The notes beneath the pieces were generated by a model. The model was not told the DNA's origin. It did not search any database and worked only from the letters and a program-made list of their open reading frames with translations. A program made the position numbers and the translations under genes. Positions 8,694-15,308 of a stretch of DNA of 64,000 nt are shown in pieces (the first letter of the stretch is position 1; each line of letters begins with the position of its first letter). Source of the stretch: Pseudomonas sp. GM79 (GTDB lineage Bacteria > Pseudomonadota > Gammaproteobacteria > Pseudomonadales > Pseudomonadaceae); assembly GCF_000282495.1 (NCBI RefSeq), contig NZ_AKJE01000050.1, positions 1-64,000 on the forward strand. The letters run 5' to 3'.

Positions 8694-9895
8694 GGTCGGC
8701 TGCCCTCGGCGACGGTGCTGGCTTTGCTTTCCCGGGTGTAGGTCAGTACGAAATGTGCCACGAGCCCGAAGATCAGCCCCCAGAATGCAGCGGCCAGCCC
8801 CAGGAAACTCATGCCCGAGGCGGTGACCAGGAAGGTGATCAGCGCCGCTTCACGTTGTTTCTCGTCAGCCATGGCACCGGTCAGCCCGGCGCTGATCGCC
8901 CCGAACAGGGCCAGGCCGGCGAGCGAGGCGATCAGCTCTTTGGGCAAGGCAGAAAACACCGAAGCCAGGGTCGCGCCGAAGGTGCCCATCAGAATGTAGA
9001 ACACCCCGCAGGCGATCCCGGCGATGTAACGCTTGTCGCGATCTTCATGGGCTTCGCGGCCGGTGCAGATAGCGGCGGTGATGGCCGCGAGGTTAAAGCC
9101 ATGGGAGCCGAATGGCGCCATCAAGATGGAACCGATGGCCGTGACCGAAATGATCGAACGCGCGGGGGTGTTGTAGCCCGAGGTGCGCAACACCGCCATG
9201 CCCGGCACGTACTGCCCGGTCAGGGTGACGAGGGCCAGCGGCAGGCCGATATTGATGATCGCGTGCCAGCTCCACTGCGGGGCGATAAAGATCGGGTGGG
9301 CGACATCGATGGTGATCGAACCTGTGTTGAGTTCACCGAACGAGGCGGCCACGGCGCAGCCGACAATCAATACCGACAGGATGGCGTAGCGCGGTGAAAA
9401 GCGTTTGAAGATCAGGTACGCCGCGATCATTGACAGCACCAGGCTCGGCTGCAGCTTGATCGAGGTGAAGAGTTCGGCGCCGAAACGAAACAGGATGCCG
9501 GCGAGCATGGCGGCGGCGATGGCTTTTGGCAGGCGACTCATCAGTTTGTCGAACGCACCGGACAGGCCGACCACCGCGATAATCACCGAAGCCGCCACAT
9601 AGGCGCCGATGGCCTCGGGCAGGGAGACCGTGGGCAGCATCGACACCAGCAACGCCGCGCCTGGTGTCGACCAAGCCGTAATCACCGGAACTCGCAAACG
9701 CCAGCTCAATAACAGACCGGTAATGCCGCTGCCGATGGAAATCGCCCAGATCCAGGACGACACCTGATCATTGGGCAGGTGTGCCTCCCGGGCCGCCTGA
9801 AACACGATGATCAGCGGGCCGGCATAGGAAATGATCACGGCGATGAAGCCTGCAATGACCGCTGACAGGGATAGATCCTTTCTGAGTGTGTCCAT
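8690..9895 (-). CDS. BenE/benzoate-type membrane transporter
   Basis: This 401-residue hydrophobic protein of the BenE (benzoate/proton symporter) family has about twelve membrane segments. Recognisable stretches are FRFGAELFTSIKLQP, the HGFNLAAITAAICTG region and the C-terminal AFWGLIFGLVAHFVL. The reading frame extends to 10072, but the protein family begins at MDTLRKDLSLSAV, so the ATG at 9895 is used. It is the first gene of the operon and faces the MocR regulator across 349 bases. BenE proteins import aromatic carboxylates, so an aromatic or other bulky amino acid is one possible substrate; this is inference. Confidence 0.85.
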   Translation of the reverse strand: MDTLRKDLSLSAVIAGFIAVIISYAGPLIIVFQAAREAHLPNDQVSSWIWAISIGSGITGLLLSWRLRVPVITAWSTPGAALLVSMLPTVSLPEAIGAYVAASVIIAVVGLSGAFDKLMSRLPKAIAAAMLAGILFRFGAELFTSIKLQPSLVLSMIAAYLIFKRFSPRYAILSVLIVGCAVAASFGELNTGSITIDVAHPIFIAPQWSWHAIINIGLPLALVTLTGQYVPGMAVLRTSGYNTPARSIISVTAIGSILMAPFGSHGFNLAAITAAICTGREAHEDRDKRYIAGIACGVFYILMGTFGATLASVFSALPKELIASLAGLALFGAISAGLTGAMADEKQREAALITFLVTASGMSFLGLAAAFWGLIFGLVAHFVLTYTRESKASTVAEGSRP

Positions 9896-10244
9896 GATGT
9901 CTCGACTTGGCGTGGCGGGCACGCGGTGATTCAGAATTGAGATTGAGTCGATTGCTTCGATTCGAGATGAGTGTATTTGAATGAATTGAGTTGATTCAAT
10001 AGGTGAGAAGGTTGTTACGAGATGTTTTTTTGCTATCAAGGTGTATTTGTCAGATTTTTTCCAGATAGGCAATTGATTTTTAAGTAATTATTGTTGTTTA
10101 AAAATATTTTTCATGAAAGATGATTTTCGATTCAATCGCCGAATCAATCGACTCAATTTATTGATTGAGTCCATTTATTAGTTGCCTAACCACCATGTGA
10201 TATGCTCGGATATTCATCATTTCTACGATGGGTAGTGATCATTC
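9896..10244. promoter_or_regulatory. Divergent control region with ATTGAGTCGATTG repeats
   Basis: This AT-rich 349-base gap separates the catabolic operon from the MocR gene. ATTGAGTCGATTG at 9942-9954 recurs as its exact complement at 10145-10157. Related copies are ATTGAGTTGATTCAAT at 9985-10000, GATTCAATCG at 10130-10139 and TTGATTGAGT at 10161-10170. Repeated half-sites near both promoters fit binding by the adjacent MocR-type regulator, but the link is inferred. Confidence 0.6.
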
Positions 10245-11633
10245 ATGTGGGTTCCTCAGCTAAGCGAGTTCAGCCAGCCGATGTATTTGTCGATTGCCGA
10301 CGCGTTGGCGCGCGATATCAGCAACGGCGTGCTGAACGAAGGTGATCGTCTGCCGACTCTGCGGGAGCTGGCCACCACGCTGAATGTCACGCCCGGTACC
10401 ATCAGCCGTGCCTATAGCGAAGCCCATCGGCGGCGTCTGGTGCAGGGGGAAGTGGGGCGTGGCACTTATGTACTCAACCAGAAGCAGTTGGAATTGCCGG
10501 CCAGCAACAGTGCCGTCTCGCTGAATCTTGGACAGTCTGAATTACTGGATCTTTCGATCATCAAGCCTTACAGCGAAACCCTGGAGTACTGGTTGCGCGG
10601 CGCATTGGTGGACATGGCCAAAAGCACGGATTTTGCCCATGCCCTCGATTACGCACCCGATGGCGGTCATCCGGCTCATCGCGAGGCGGGCGCGCAATGG
10701 CTGCGCCATTCGTTGCCCGATGCACAATGGCAGCAAGTGGTGATCACCGCCGGCGCACAGCATGGTTTGATGGTCGCGATGAGTGCGCTGACCAACGCCG
10801 GTGATCTGGTGCTCTGCGAGGCGCTGTGCTACCCCGGCATCATTTCCCTTGCCCATGGGCTGGAACGACGTCTGCGTGGCGTGCCAATGGACGATGAAGG
10901 GATCATTCCCGAAGCGTTACGCGAACTGTGCCAGCGTGAGAAACCGGCGATGCTGGTCTGCGTGGCGACCTGTCAGAACCCGACGGCCGCAATCATGTCG
11001 CAAAAACGTCGGGCGCAAATCGCGGCGTTGGCCGAGGAGTTCGACTTCATCATTCTGGACGATGACATCTACGGTTTTCTGGCCACAGACCCGTCGATCA
11101 AACCACTGTCGGCGTTTGCCCCGGATCGTTCGGTGTACCTGACCAGTCTGTCCAAGTCGGTCATGCCGGCCTTGCGGATTGGCTATCTCTATAGCCCGCC
11201 GAAACTGCTGTCGCGCCTGACCTCCATGGTACGCAGCAGCGTCTGGATGCCGTCGCCATTGACCGCTCAGTTGGCCAGTAATGTGATCATGCAGGGGTTG
11301 GATAAAAAGCTGATCCGTATTCAGCGCAACGAAGCCGCCGGGCGGCAGGCGATTGCTCAGGAAATCTTCGCCAATTTCGAGCTCAAGACCCAGCCGTATT
11401 CCTACCACGTCTGGTTGACGTTGCCCGAACCCTGGACCAGTGACGAATTCACCATGCTGGCCCGTGCCAACGGTGTGTTGGTCCTCAGTGGCACCCAGTT
11501 CCAGGCCGAACGTAGCGGCATTACCCGCTGCGTGCGATTGGTGTTGATGTCGCCCACCAGCCAGGACGAATTGAGGTTTGCCCTGACCAAGCTGGCCAGT
11601 CTGATCGATTCGGACCCGCGTCGTTATTACTGA
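10245..11633 (+). CDS. MocR-type regulator (GntR HTH + aminotransferase fold)
   Basis: This 462-residue transcription factor has an N-terminal GntR winged helix (about 1-75, with RLPTLRELATTLNVTPGTISRAY) joined to a fold-type I aminotransferase-like domain. The PLP-binding lysine is K304 in TSLSKSVMPALRIGYL. MocR proteins sense an amino acid or PLP derivative through this domain, as GabR does for GABA. It is transcribed away from the BenE-DauA-RidA-lyase-SHMT operon and most likely controls it. The gap between them holds several copies of one palindromic motif. Confidence 0.93.
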   Translation: MWVPQLSEFSQPMYLSIADALARDISNGVLNEGDRLPTLRELATTLNVTPGTISRAYSEAHRRRLVQGEVGRGTYVLNQKQLELPASNSAVSLNLGQSELLDLSIIKPYSETLEYWLRGALVDMAKSTDFAHALDYAPDGGHPAHREAGAQWLRHSLPDAQWQQVVITAGAQHGLMVAMSALTNAGDLVLCEALCYPGIISLAHGLERRLRGVPMDDEGIIPEALRELCQREKPAMLVCVATCQNPTAAIMSQKRRAQIAALAEEFDFIILDDDIYGFLATDPSIKPLSAFAPDRSVYLTSLSKSVMPALRIGYLYSPPKLLSRLTSMVRSSVWMPSPLTAQLASNVIMQGLDKKLIRIQRNEAAGRQAIAQEIFANFELKTQPYSYHVWLTLPEPWTSDEFTMLARANGVLVLSGTQFQAERSGITRCVRLVLMSPTSQDELRFALTKLASLIDSDPRRYY

Positions 11634-11794
11634 GCCCTGGCAGTATCTCCTGACGTTTGCCCCTCAGATGATGGCCAACTCGCCTACAGTTAATTCAGCA
11701 TCTGACGAATGCCTCTGTCCGGAGCCCTTCCACCGGGCGAAAGCCTCCGCTAAGGTGCGCGGCTTCCCATCCTTTCATCGCTCGAAGGCCCGGC

Positions 11795-12025
11795 ATGACC
11801 GAACAGAACACCAACCCCCTGCATGGCGTGACGCTGGAACAGATCCTCAACGCCCTGGTTGAACACTACGAATGGTCGGGGCTGGCCGAGCGTATCGATA
11901 TCCGCTGCTTCAAGAGCGACCCGAGCATCAAGTCGAGCCTGACGTTCCTGCGCAAAACCCCGTGGGCGCGGGAGAAGGTCGAACGCCTGTACGTGAAGCT
12001 GATGCGCACCAAGCGCCCGGTCTGA
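11795..12025 (+). CDS. VF530 family DNA-binding protein
   Basis: This small 76-residue protein matches the VF530 family, recognised by NPLHGVTLEQILNALVEHY and FLRKTPWAREKVERLY. Structures of this family suggest a DNA-binding fold, but no physiological role is established. It is followed two bases later by the membrane protein gene, so the two are probably co-transcribed. Confidence 0.9.
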   Translation: MTEQNTNPLHGVTLEQILNALVEHYEWSGLAERIDIRCFKSDPSIKSSLTFLRKTPWAREKVERLYVKLMRTKRPV

Positions 12026-12027
12026 GC

Positions 12028-12687
12028 ATGGTCATACCCTCGACCGCGAGGCGTCGTTGTGTTGCCGTGGCGGCAATTCTGGGCTGGGCGGGCTTGAGCA
12101 TTCAGATGTACCTGATTCTCTATGCCCGCTGGAGTATCGCGGCCAGTCTGCTGGGTGGGCTGGTGAGTTTTTTCAGTTTCTTCACCGTGCTGACAAACAC
12201 GCTGGTGGCGGTGGTGCTGACCTGTGAACTGACGTCCCGCGAATCCGCTGCGCGACGCTGGTTTTTGCAGCCATGGGTGAGCACTGGGATTGCGGTGAGC
12301 ATCGCCGTGGTCGGTGTGGCGTACAGCCTGTTGTTGCGCCATTTATGGCATCCAGAAGGCTGGCAATGGCTGGCCGATGAGCTGATGCATGACGTCATGC
12401 CGCTGCTGTTTCTGGTTTATTGGTGGTTCTGTGTGCCCAAAGGCACGTTGCGGCTGCGGCACATTGCGCTGTGGGTGATCTATCCGCTGGTGTACTTCGG
12501 CTATGCGTTATGGCGCGGGCATCTGCTGGCGGTTTATCCGTATCCGTTCATTGATGTGGACAAGCTGGGTTATCCACAGGTGTTTGTGAATGCAGGGGGA
12601 TTGTTGGCGGGGTTTGTGGTGATTGCGTTGTTGGTGGTCGGGCTGGATCGGTGGCAGGGGCGACTTGGCACAGGCTCGGACCGGTAG
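12028..12687 (+). CDS. Pr6Pr family integral membrane protein
   Basis: The 219-residue protein has about six membrane segments and the Pr6Pr family features LSIQMYLIL, FFSFFTVLTNTLV and a C-terminal YPYPFIDV followed by GY. The frame is open upstream, but the ATG at 12028 lies two bases after the VF530 stop and gives the expected length. Function is unknown for the family. Confidence 0.85.
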   Translation: MVIPSTARRRCVAVAAILGWAGLSIQMYLILYARWSIAASLLGGLVSFFSFFTVLTNTLVAVVLTCELTSRESAARRWFLQPWVSTGIAVSIAVVGVAYSLLLRHLWHPEGWQWLADELMHDVMPLLFLVYWWFCVPKGTLRLRHIALWVIYPLVYFGYALWRGHLLAVYPYPFIDVDKLGYPQVFVNAGGLLAGFVVIALLVVGLDRWQGRLGTGSDR

Positions 12688-12703
12688 CGAGACTGAAATC
12701 GCT

Positions 12704-12795
12704 TTCGCGAGCAAGCCCGCTCCCACATTTGATCTCCGCTGGACACATTTTTTGTATGCGACTCGATTCAGTGTGGGAGCGGGCTTGCTCGCGAA
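12704..12795. repeat. REP-type pair in opposite arrangement
   Basis: The same arms as the other REP pairs are seen but in the reverse order: the TTCGCGAGCAAGCCCGC arm comes first and GTGGGAGCGGGCTTGC second. It lies between convergent genes. Confidence 0.88.
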
Positions 12796-12815
12796 GGGGC
12801 CCGAGAGAGAGGCGG

Positions 12816-13613
12816 TTATTCCTCGTCACTGTCATCCAGTCGCCAGTAGCCGACCGCTTTGACGAATTGCTCATCCAGCCCGTGCTCATCGAGCAATACC
12901 CGACGGATCTGCCGCGACACTTTGGACTCAGTCGCCACCCACGCATACAGATTGCCATCGGGCACCTTGATCTGTTGCACGGTGGTCAGCAGGTTGTTTT
13001 TGCCTCCCTCACGCAGCACCCAGATCACATCGACCTGGGCGGCGCTTTCCAGGCGTTGTTGTTCGGCGCCGTTCTCCACTTCCACGATCACCAGCGCACG
13101 CCGGTTGGCCGCCAGGCCTTCGAGCCGGCGGGCGATGGCGGGCAGGGCGGTTTCGTCGCCGATCAGCAAATAGCTGTCGAAGATGTCCGGCACGATCATC
13201 GAGCCCCGTGGCCCGCCGATTTGCAAGAACTGGCCAGGTTTGGCCTGCTCGGCCCAGGTCGAGGCAGGGCCGTCGCCGTGCAGCACGAAGTCGATGTCCA
13301 GTTCCAGGGTGTCGAGGTCGTAGCGGCGCGGGGTGTAGTCGCGCATTTCGGGCAACGGGCCGTTGTCTTTGCCGGCGCCCAGCACCAGGTTTTCCAGCGC
13401 TGCCTCTTGCTCGGCATTTTGCGGGAACAGCAGTTTTACATGGTCGTCCGTCCCGAGGCTGATGAAGCCTGCCAGCTCAGGGCCACCCAGCGTAATCCTG
13501 CGCATACGCGGCGTCAGGTCGACCACTCGCAACACTTTCAGGCGACGGCGTTTGAGCTCATGCATGACGCGGTGAATGGATTGGGATGGGGATTGCAGGA
13601 TCACGTCAGTCAT
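12816..13613 (-). CDS. NADPH-dependent ferric-siderophore reductase (SIP family)
   Basis: This 265-residue flavin reductase belongs to the siderophore-interacting protein family (ViuB/YqjH type). The FAD-binding motif appears as MRDYTPRRYD, followed by FVLHGDGPASTWAEQA and GPRGSMIVPD, and a C-terminal SIP domain ending in VGYWRLDDSDEE. It reduces ferric siderophores in the cytoplasm to release iron. Its ATG overlaps the stop of the upstream PadR regulator gene by four bases, so the two are coupled. The same two families are paired in enterobacteria as YqjH and its repressor YqjI. Confidence 0.92.
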   Translation of the reverse strand: MTDVILQSPSQSIHRVMHELKRRRLKVLRVVDLTPRMRRITLGGPELAGFISLGTDDHVKLLFPQNAEQEAALENLVLGAGKDNGPLPEMRDYTPRRYDLDTLELDIDFVLHGDGPASTWAEQAKPGQFLQIGGPRGSMIVPDIFDSYLLIGDETALPAIARRLEGLAANRRALVIVEVENGAEQQRLESAAQVDVIWVLREGGKNNLLTTVQQIKVPDGNLYAWVATESKVSRQIRRVLLDEHGLDEQFVKAVGYWRLDDSDEE

Positions 13614-14191
13614 TCGGCTTTCTCCTGAACAGGTTGAACAGCGGGGCCATCGACGATGGCCTTGGCGGTGTTATTGAGTAGATCGCGTACCCGCAGGATT
13701 TCTTCCGGGCTCCAGCGGCCATGGTGCATTTGCAAGGCATGGCGCAGGTTGTGCACCGCTTCGTGAATTTCGGCGGGGCGGTCATGGCCGCGCAATGAGC
13801 GCTTGCTGACTTCGATACGCATGCGCACGCCGTCCAGGGCAATCGCCTGCTCGCTTAATGACAGACGTCCGGCGTCGGTGATGCTGTAGCGTTTTTTTCC
13901 GCCTTCGGCATCGCCCAGGATCATTTCGCTTTCTTCAAGGAAGGTCAGAGTCGGGTAGATCACACCGGGGCTGGGGCTGTAGGCGCCGTCGAACATGCTT
14001 TCGATCTGGCGGATCAGGTCATAGCCGTGGCACGGCTGCTCGGCGATCAGTGCCAGCAGCAGCAATTTCAGGTCGCCGGGGGCGAATACCCGTGGGCCGC
14101 GCCCGCCACGTTCGCGGCCGGGTCCTGGGCGTTTCTCGAAGCCGTCGCGGCCTTCGCCGTGTTCGCGGTGGGGGGAATGATGGTCTCTCAT
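13610..14191 (-). CDS. PadR family regulator, YqjI-like, His-rich N-terminus
   Basis: This 193-residue protein has a PadR winged helix at about 37-120 (LLLLALIAEQPCHGYDLIRQIE, YSPSPGVIYPTLTFLEE, EGGKKRYSITDAGRLSLSE). About 36 N-terminal residues are rich in His, Arg and Gly, with H4, H5, H8 and H11. That layout matches E. coli YqjI, a nickel-responsive repressor of a ferric-siderophore reductase gene. Here the reductase lies immediately downstream with a four-base overlap. A perfect palindrome 34 bases upstream is a likely autoregulatory operator. Metal response is inferred from the family. Confidence 0.88.
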   Translation of the reverse strand: MRDHHSPHREHGEGRDGFEKRPGPGRERGGRGPRVFAPGDLKLLLLALIAEQPCHGYDLIRQIESMFDGAYSPSPGVIYPTLTFLEESEMILGDAEGGKKRYSITDAGRLSLSEQAIALDGVRMRIEVSKRSLRGHDRPAEIHEAVHNLRHALQMHHGRWSPEEILRVRDLLNNTAKAIVDGPAVQPVQEKAE

Positions 14192-14706
14192 TTTTGCGTT
14201 CTCTCGTCATGTTTAGATACAACGTAAGATATATCTTAAGGCCAGAGCAAGCGCTTCAGACCAACGGCGCCTCTGTGCCGGGACGAAAAAAACCATTGGA
14301 CGAGGGAAAAAACACAAAGGAATTCACATTCATATACCTGTTAATTACAGAGAATTAGTGTTAACTCTCTAATACGTGGACATTAACCTTTAATTTCAGG
14401 GCGTGTGGTACTTGTCTTACGGAAGTTGCACGGTGTTGGACAAGTAAATCAGGTCGTGTTTTGCATGATTTGTAGTCCGTCTCTTACAGTCACTGTTTGA
14501 TTATTTCAATATTTCGGGTTTTTTCACGCTGCCGTCATGTTCATTTGGCTACACGCTCATCAGAAGTTGCCTGCTTACTTTCAGGAGAGATTGCTTGATG
14601 ATCTCCCGGCATTGAAAGTTCAACAAAACCTCTGGACGGTTATGTGGCCGATCACAGGTGTTCTGACTTCAATGAGCCAATCCTTAGATAAAAAGACAGG
14701 TATTAG
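14192..14706. promoter_or_regulatory. Gap upstream of fimbrial operon
   Basis: This 515-base region without a gene holds the PadR operator at its left end, then AT-rich DNA. TACTTGTC (14409-14416) faces GACAAGTA (14439-14446), a motif found again after the first pilin gene. A nested stem-loop is formed by ACTTTCA (14577-14583) and TGAAAGT (14613-14619), with GGAGA and TCTCC inside it. The fimbrial promoter must lie here; I could not assign -35 and -10 boxes with confidence. Confidence 0.5.
14225..14238. promoter_or_regulatory. Perfect palindrome, candidate PadR/YqjI-type operator
   Basis: TAAGATATATCTTA is a perfect 14-base palindrome 34 bases upstream of the padR-type start codon, in the position of a promoter or operator. 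It could also influence the divergent fimbrial side. Binding is inferred. Confidence 0.6.
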
Positions 14707-15201
14707 ATGATGTTCAAGAAAATTGCGATGACTGCTCCACTGGCCATTCTGGCGCTGAGTTCCTCCATGGCTTTTGCCGCCGGGGAAGCGCGACACTCCA
14801 TCAGTCTGATCGCCACCGTGCCGGAAAACGGTTTCTACGTGACACCTGTCGATCCGGATCTGGTCAACAAGGATCAGGACATGAGCCCGCGCACAGGCTC
14901 CAATACCCTGACGCCTTTGGTCGGTTACTTCGATGTACGCAACAATAATGGTTCGGTTCACGCCAGCGTGGAAAGTACGCCAATGCTCTACGGCGGCGCC
15001 AACACGATTCCTCTTACCGTTGCGTTCAATGGCGTTACGCTCACCACTACGCCGCAGTTGGTCGTCGGTGAACAAGAGTCCGATGCGAACTATCGCGCGG
15101 CGCTCAACATCAGCGCGGTGGGTACCAACCATCCTGCTGCGGACTACACCGGCACTGTTGCCATGAGTTTCGATGCCGTTCTTCCTATCATCACTCCATG
15201 A
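14707..15201 (+). CDS. CS1-type fimbrial major subunit (copy 1)
   Basis: This 164-residue secreted pilin of the CS1/Cbl class has a signal peptide ending SSMAFAA, followed by an Ig-like pilin body (HSISLIATVPENGFYVTPVDP to the C-terminal GTVAMSFDAVLPIITP). It would be polymerised through the outer-membrane usher by donor-strand exchange. Two adjacent ATG codons are possible starts (14707, 14710). It is the first gene of a six-gene operon and is followed by a stem-loop that could raise its mRNA level above that of the downstream genes. Confidence 0.9.
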   Translation: MMFKKIAMTAPLAILALSSSMAFAAGEARHSISLIATVPENGFYVTPVDPDLVNKDQDMSPRTGSNTLTPLVGYFDVRNNNGSVHASVESTPMLYGGANTIPLTVAFNGVTLTTTPQLVVGEQESDANYRAALNISAVGTNHPAADYTGTVAMSFDAVLPIITP

Positions 15202-15224
15202 GTGTCTGACGTGACAGCAAACGC

Positions 15225-15240
15225 TTACTTGTCCAAGTAA
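15225..15240. promoter_or_regulatory. TTACTTGTCCAAGTAA palindrome
   Basis: TTACTTG and CAAGTAA flank a TC centre 24 bases after the first pilin gene. The same octamer TACTTGTC and its complement occur in the promoter region at 14409 and 14439. A shared regulator site is possible but unproven. Confidence 0.4.
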
Positions 15241-15244
15241 CGCA

Positions 15245-15277
15245 GCCGGTCGGTAAATGTTTTTTTACCGGCCGGGC
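15245..15277 (+). terminator. Stem-loop between pilin and usher genes
   Basis: A 13-base stem (GCCGGTCGGTAAA with TTTACCGGCCGGGC, one G-T pair) closes a six-base loop, followed only by a short T stretch. In fimbrial operons such elements act as partial terminators or RNase barriers that set the ratio of pilin to usher. Confidence 0.65.
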
Positions 15278-15308
15278 TTTAATCTATTGGTAATTAGAGT
15301 ACGTGTTC

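Noticed and set aside
8690..9895. Benzoate degradation locus
   Set aside because: The transporter is BenE-type, but no benABCD or cat genes are present; the neighbours are amino acid enzymes.
9896..10244. Glycine riboswitch before the SHMT operon
   Set aside because: No tandem glycine aptamer consensus is visible; the repeats are DNA palindromes shared by both promoters.
12651..13628. 325-codon plus-strand frame
   Set aside because: It is opposite the siderophore reductase and begins inside the membrane protein gene and a REP pair.
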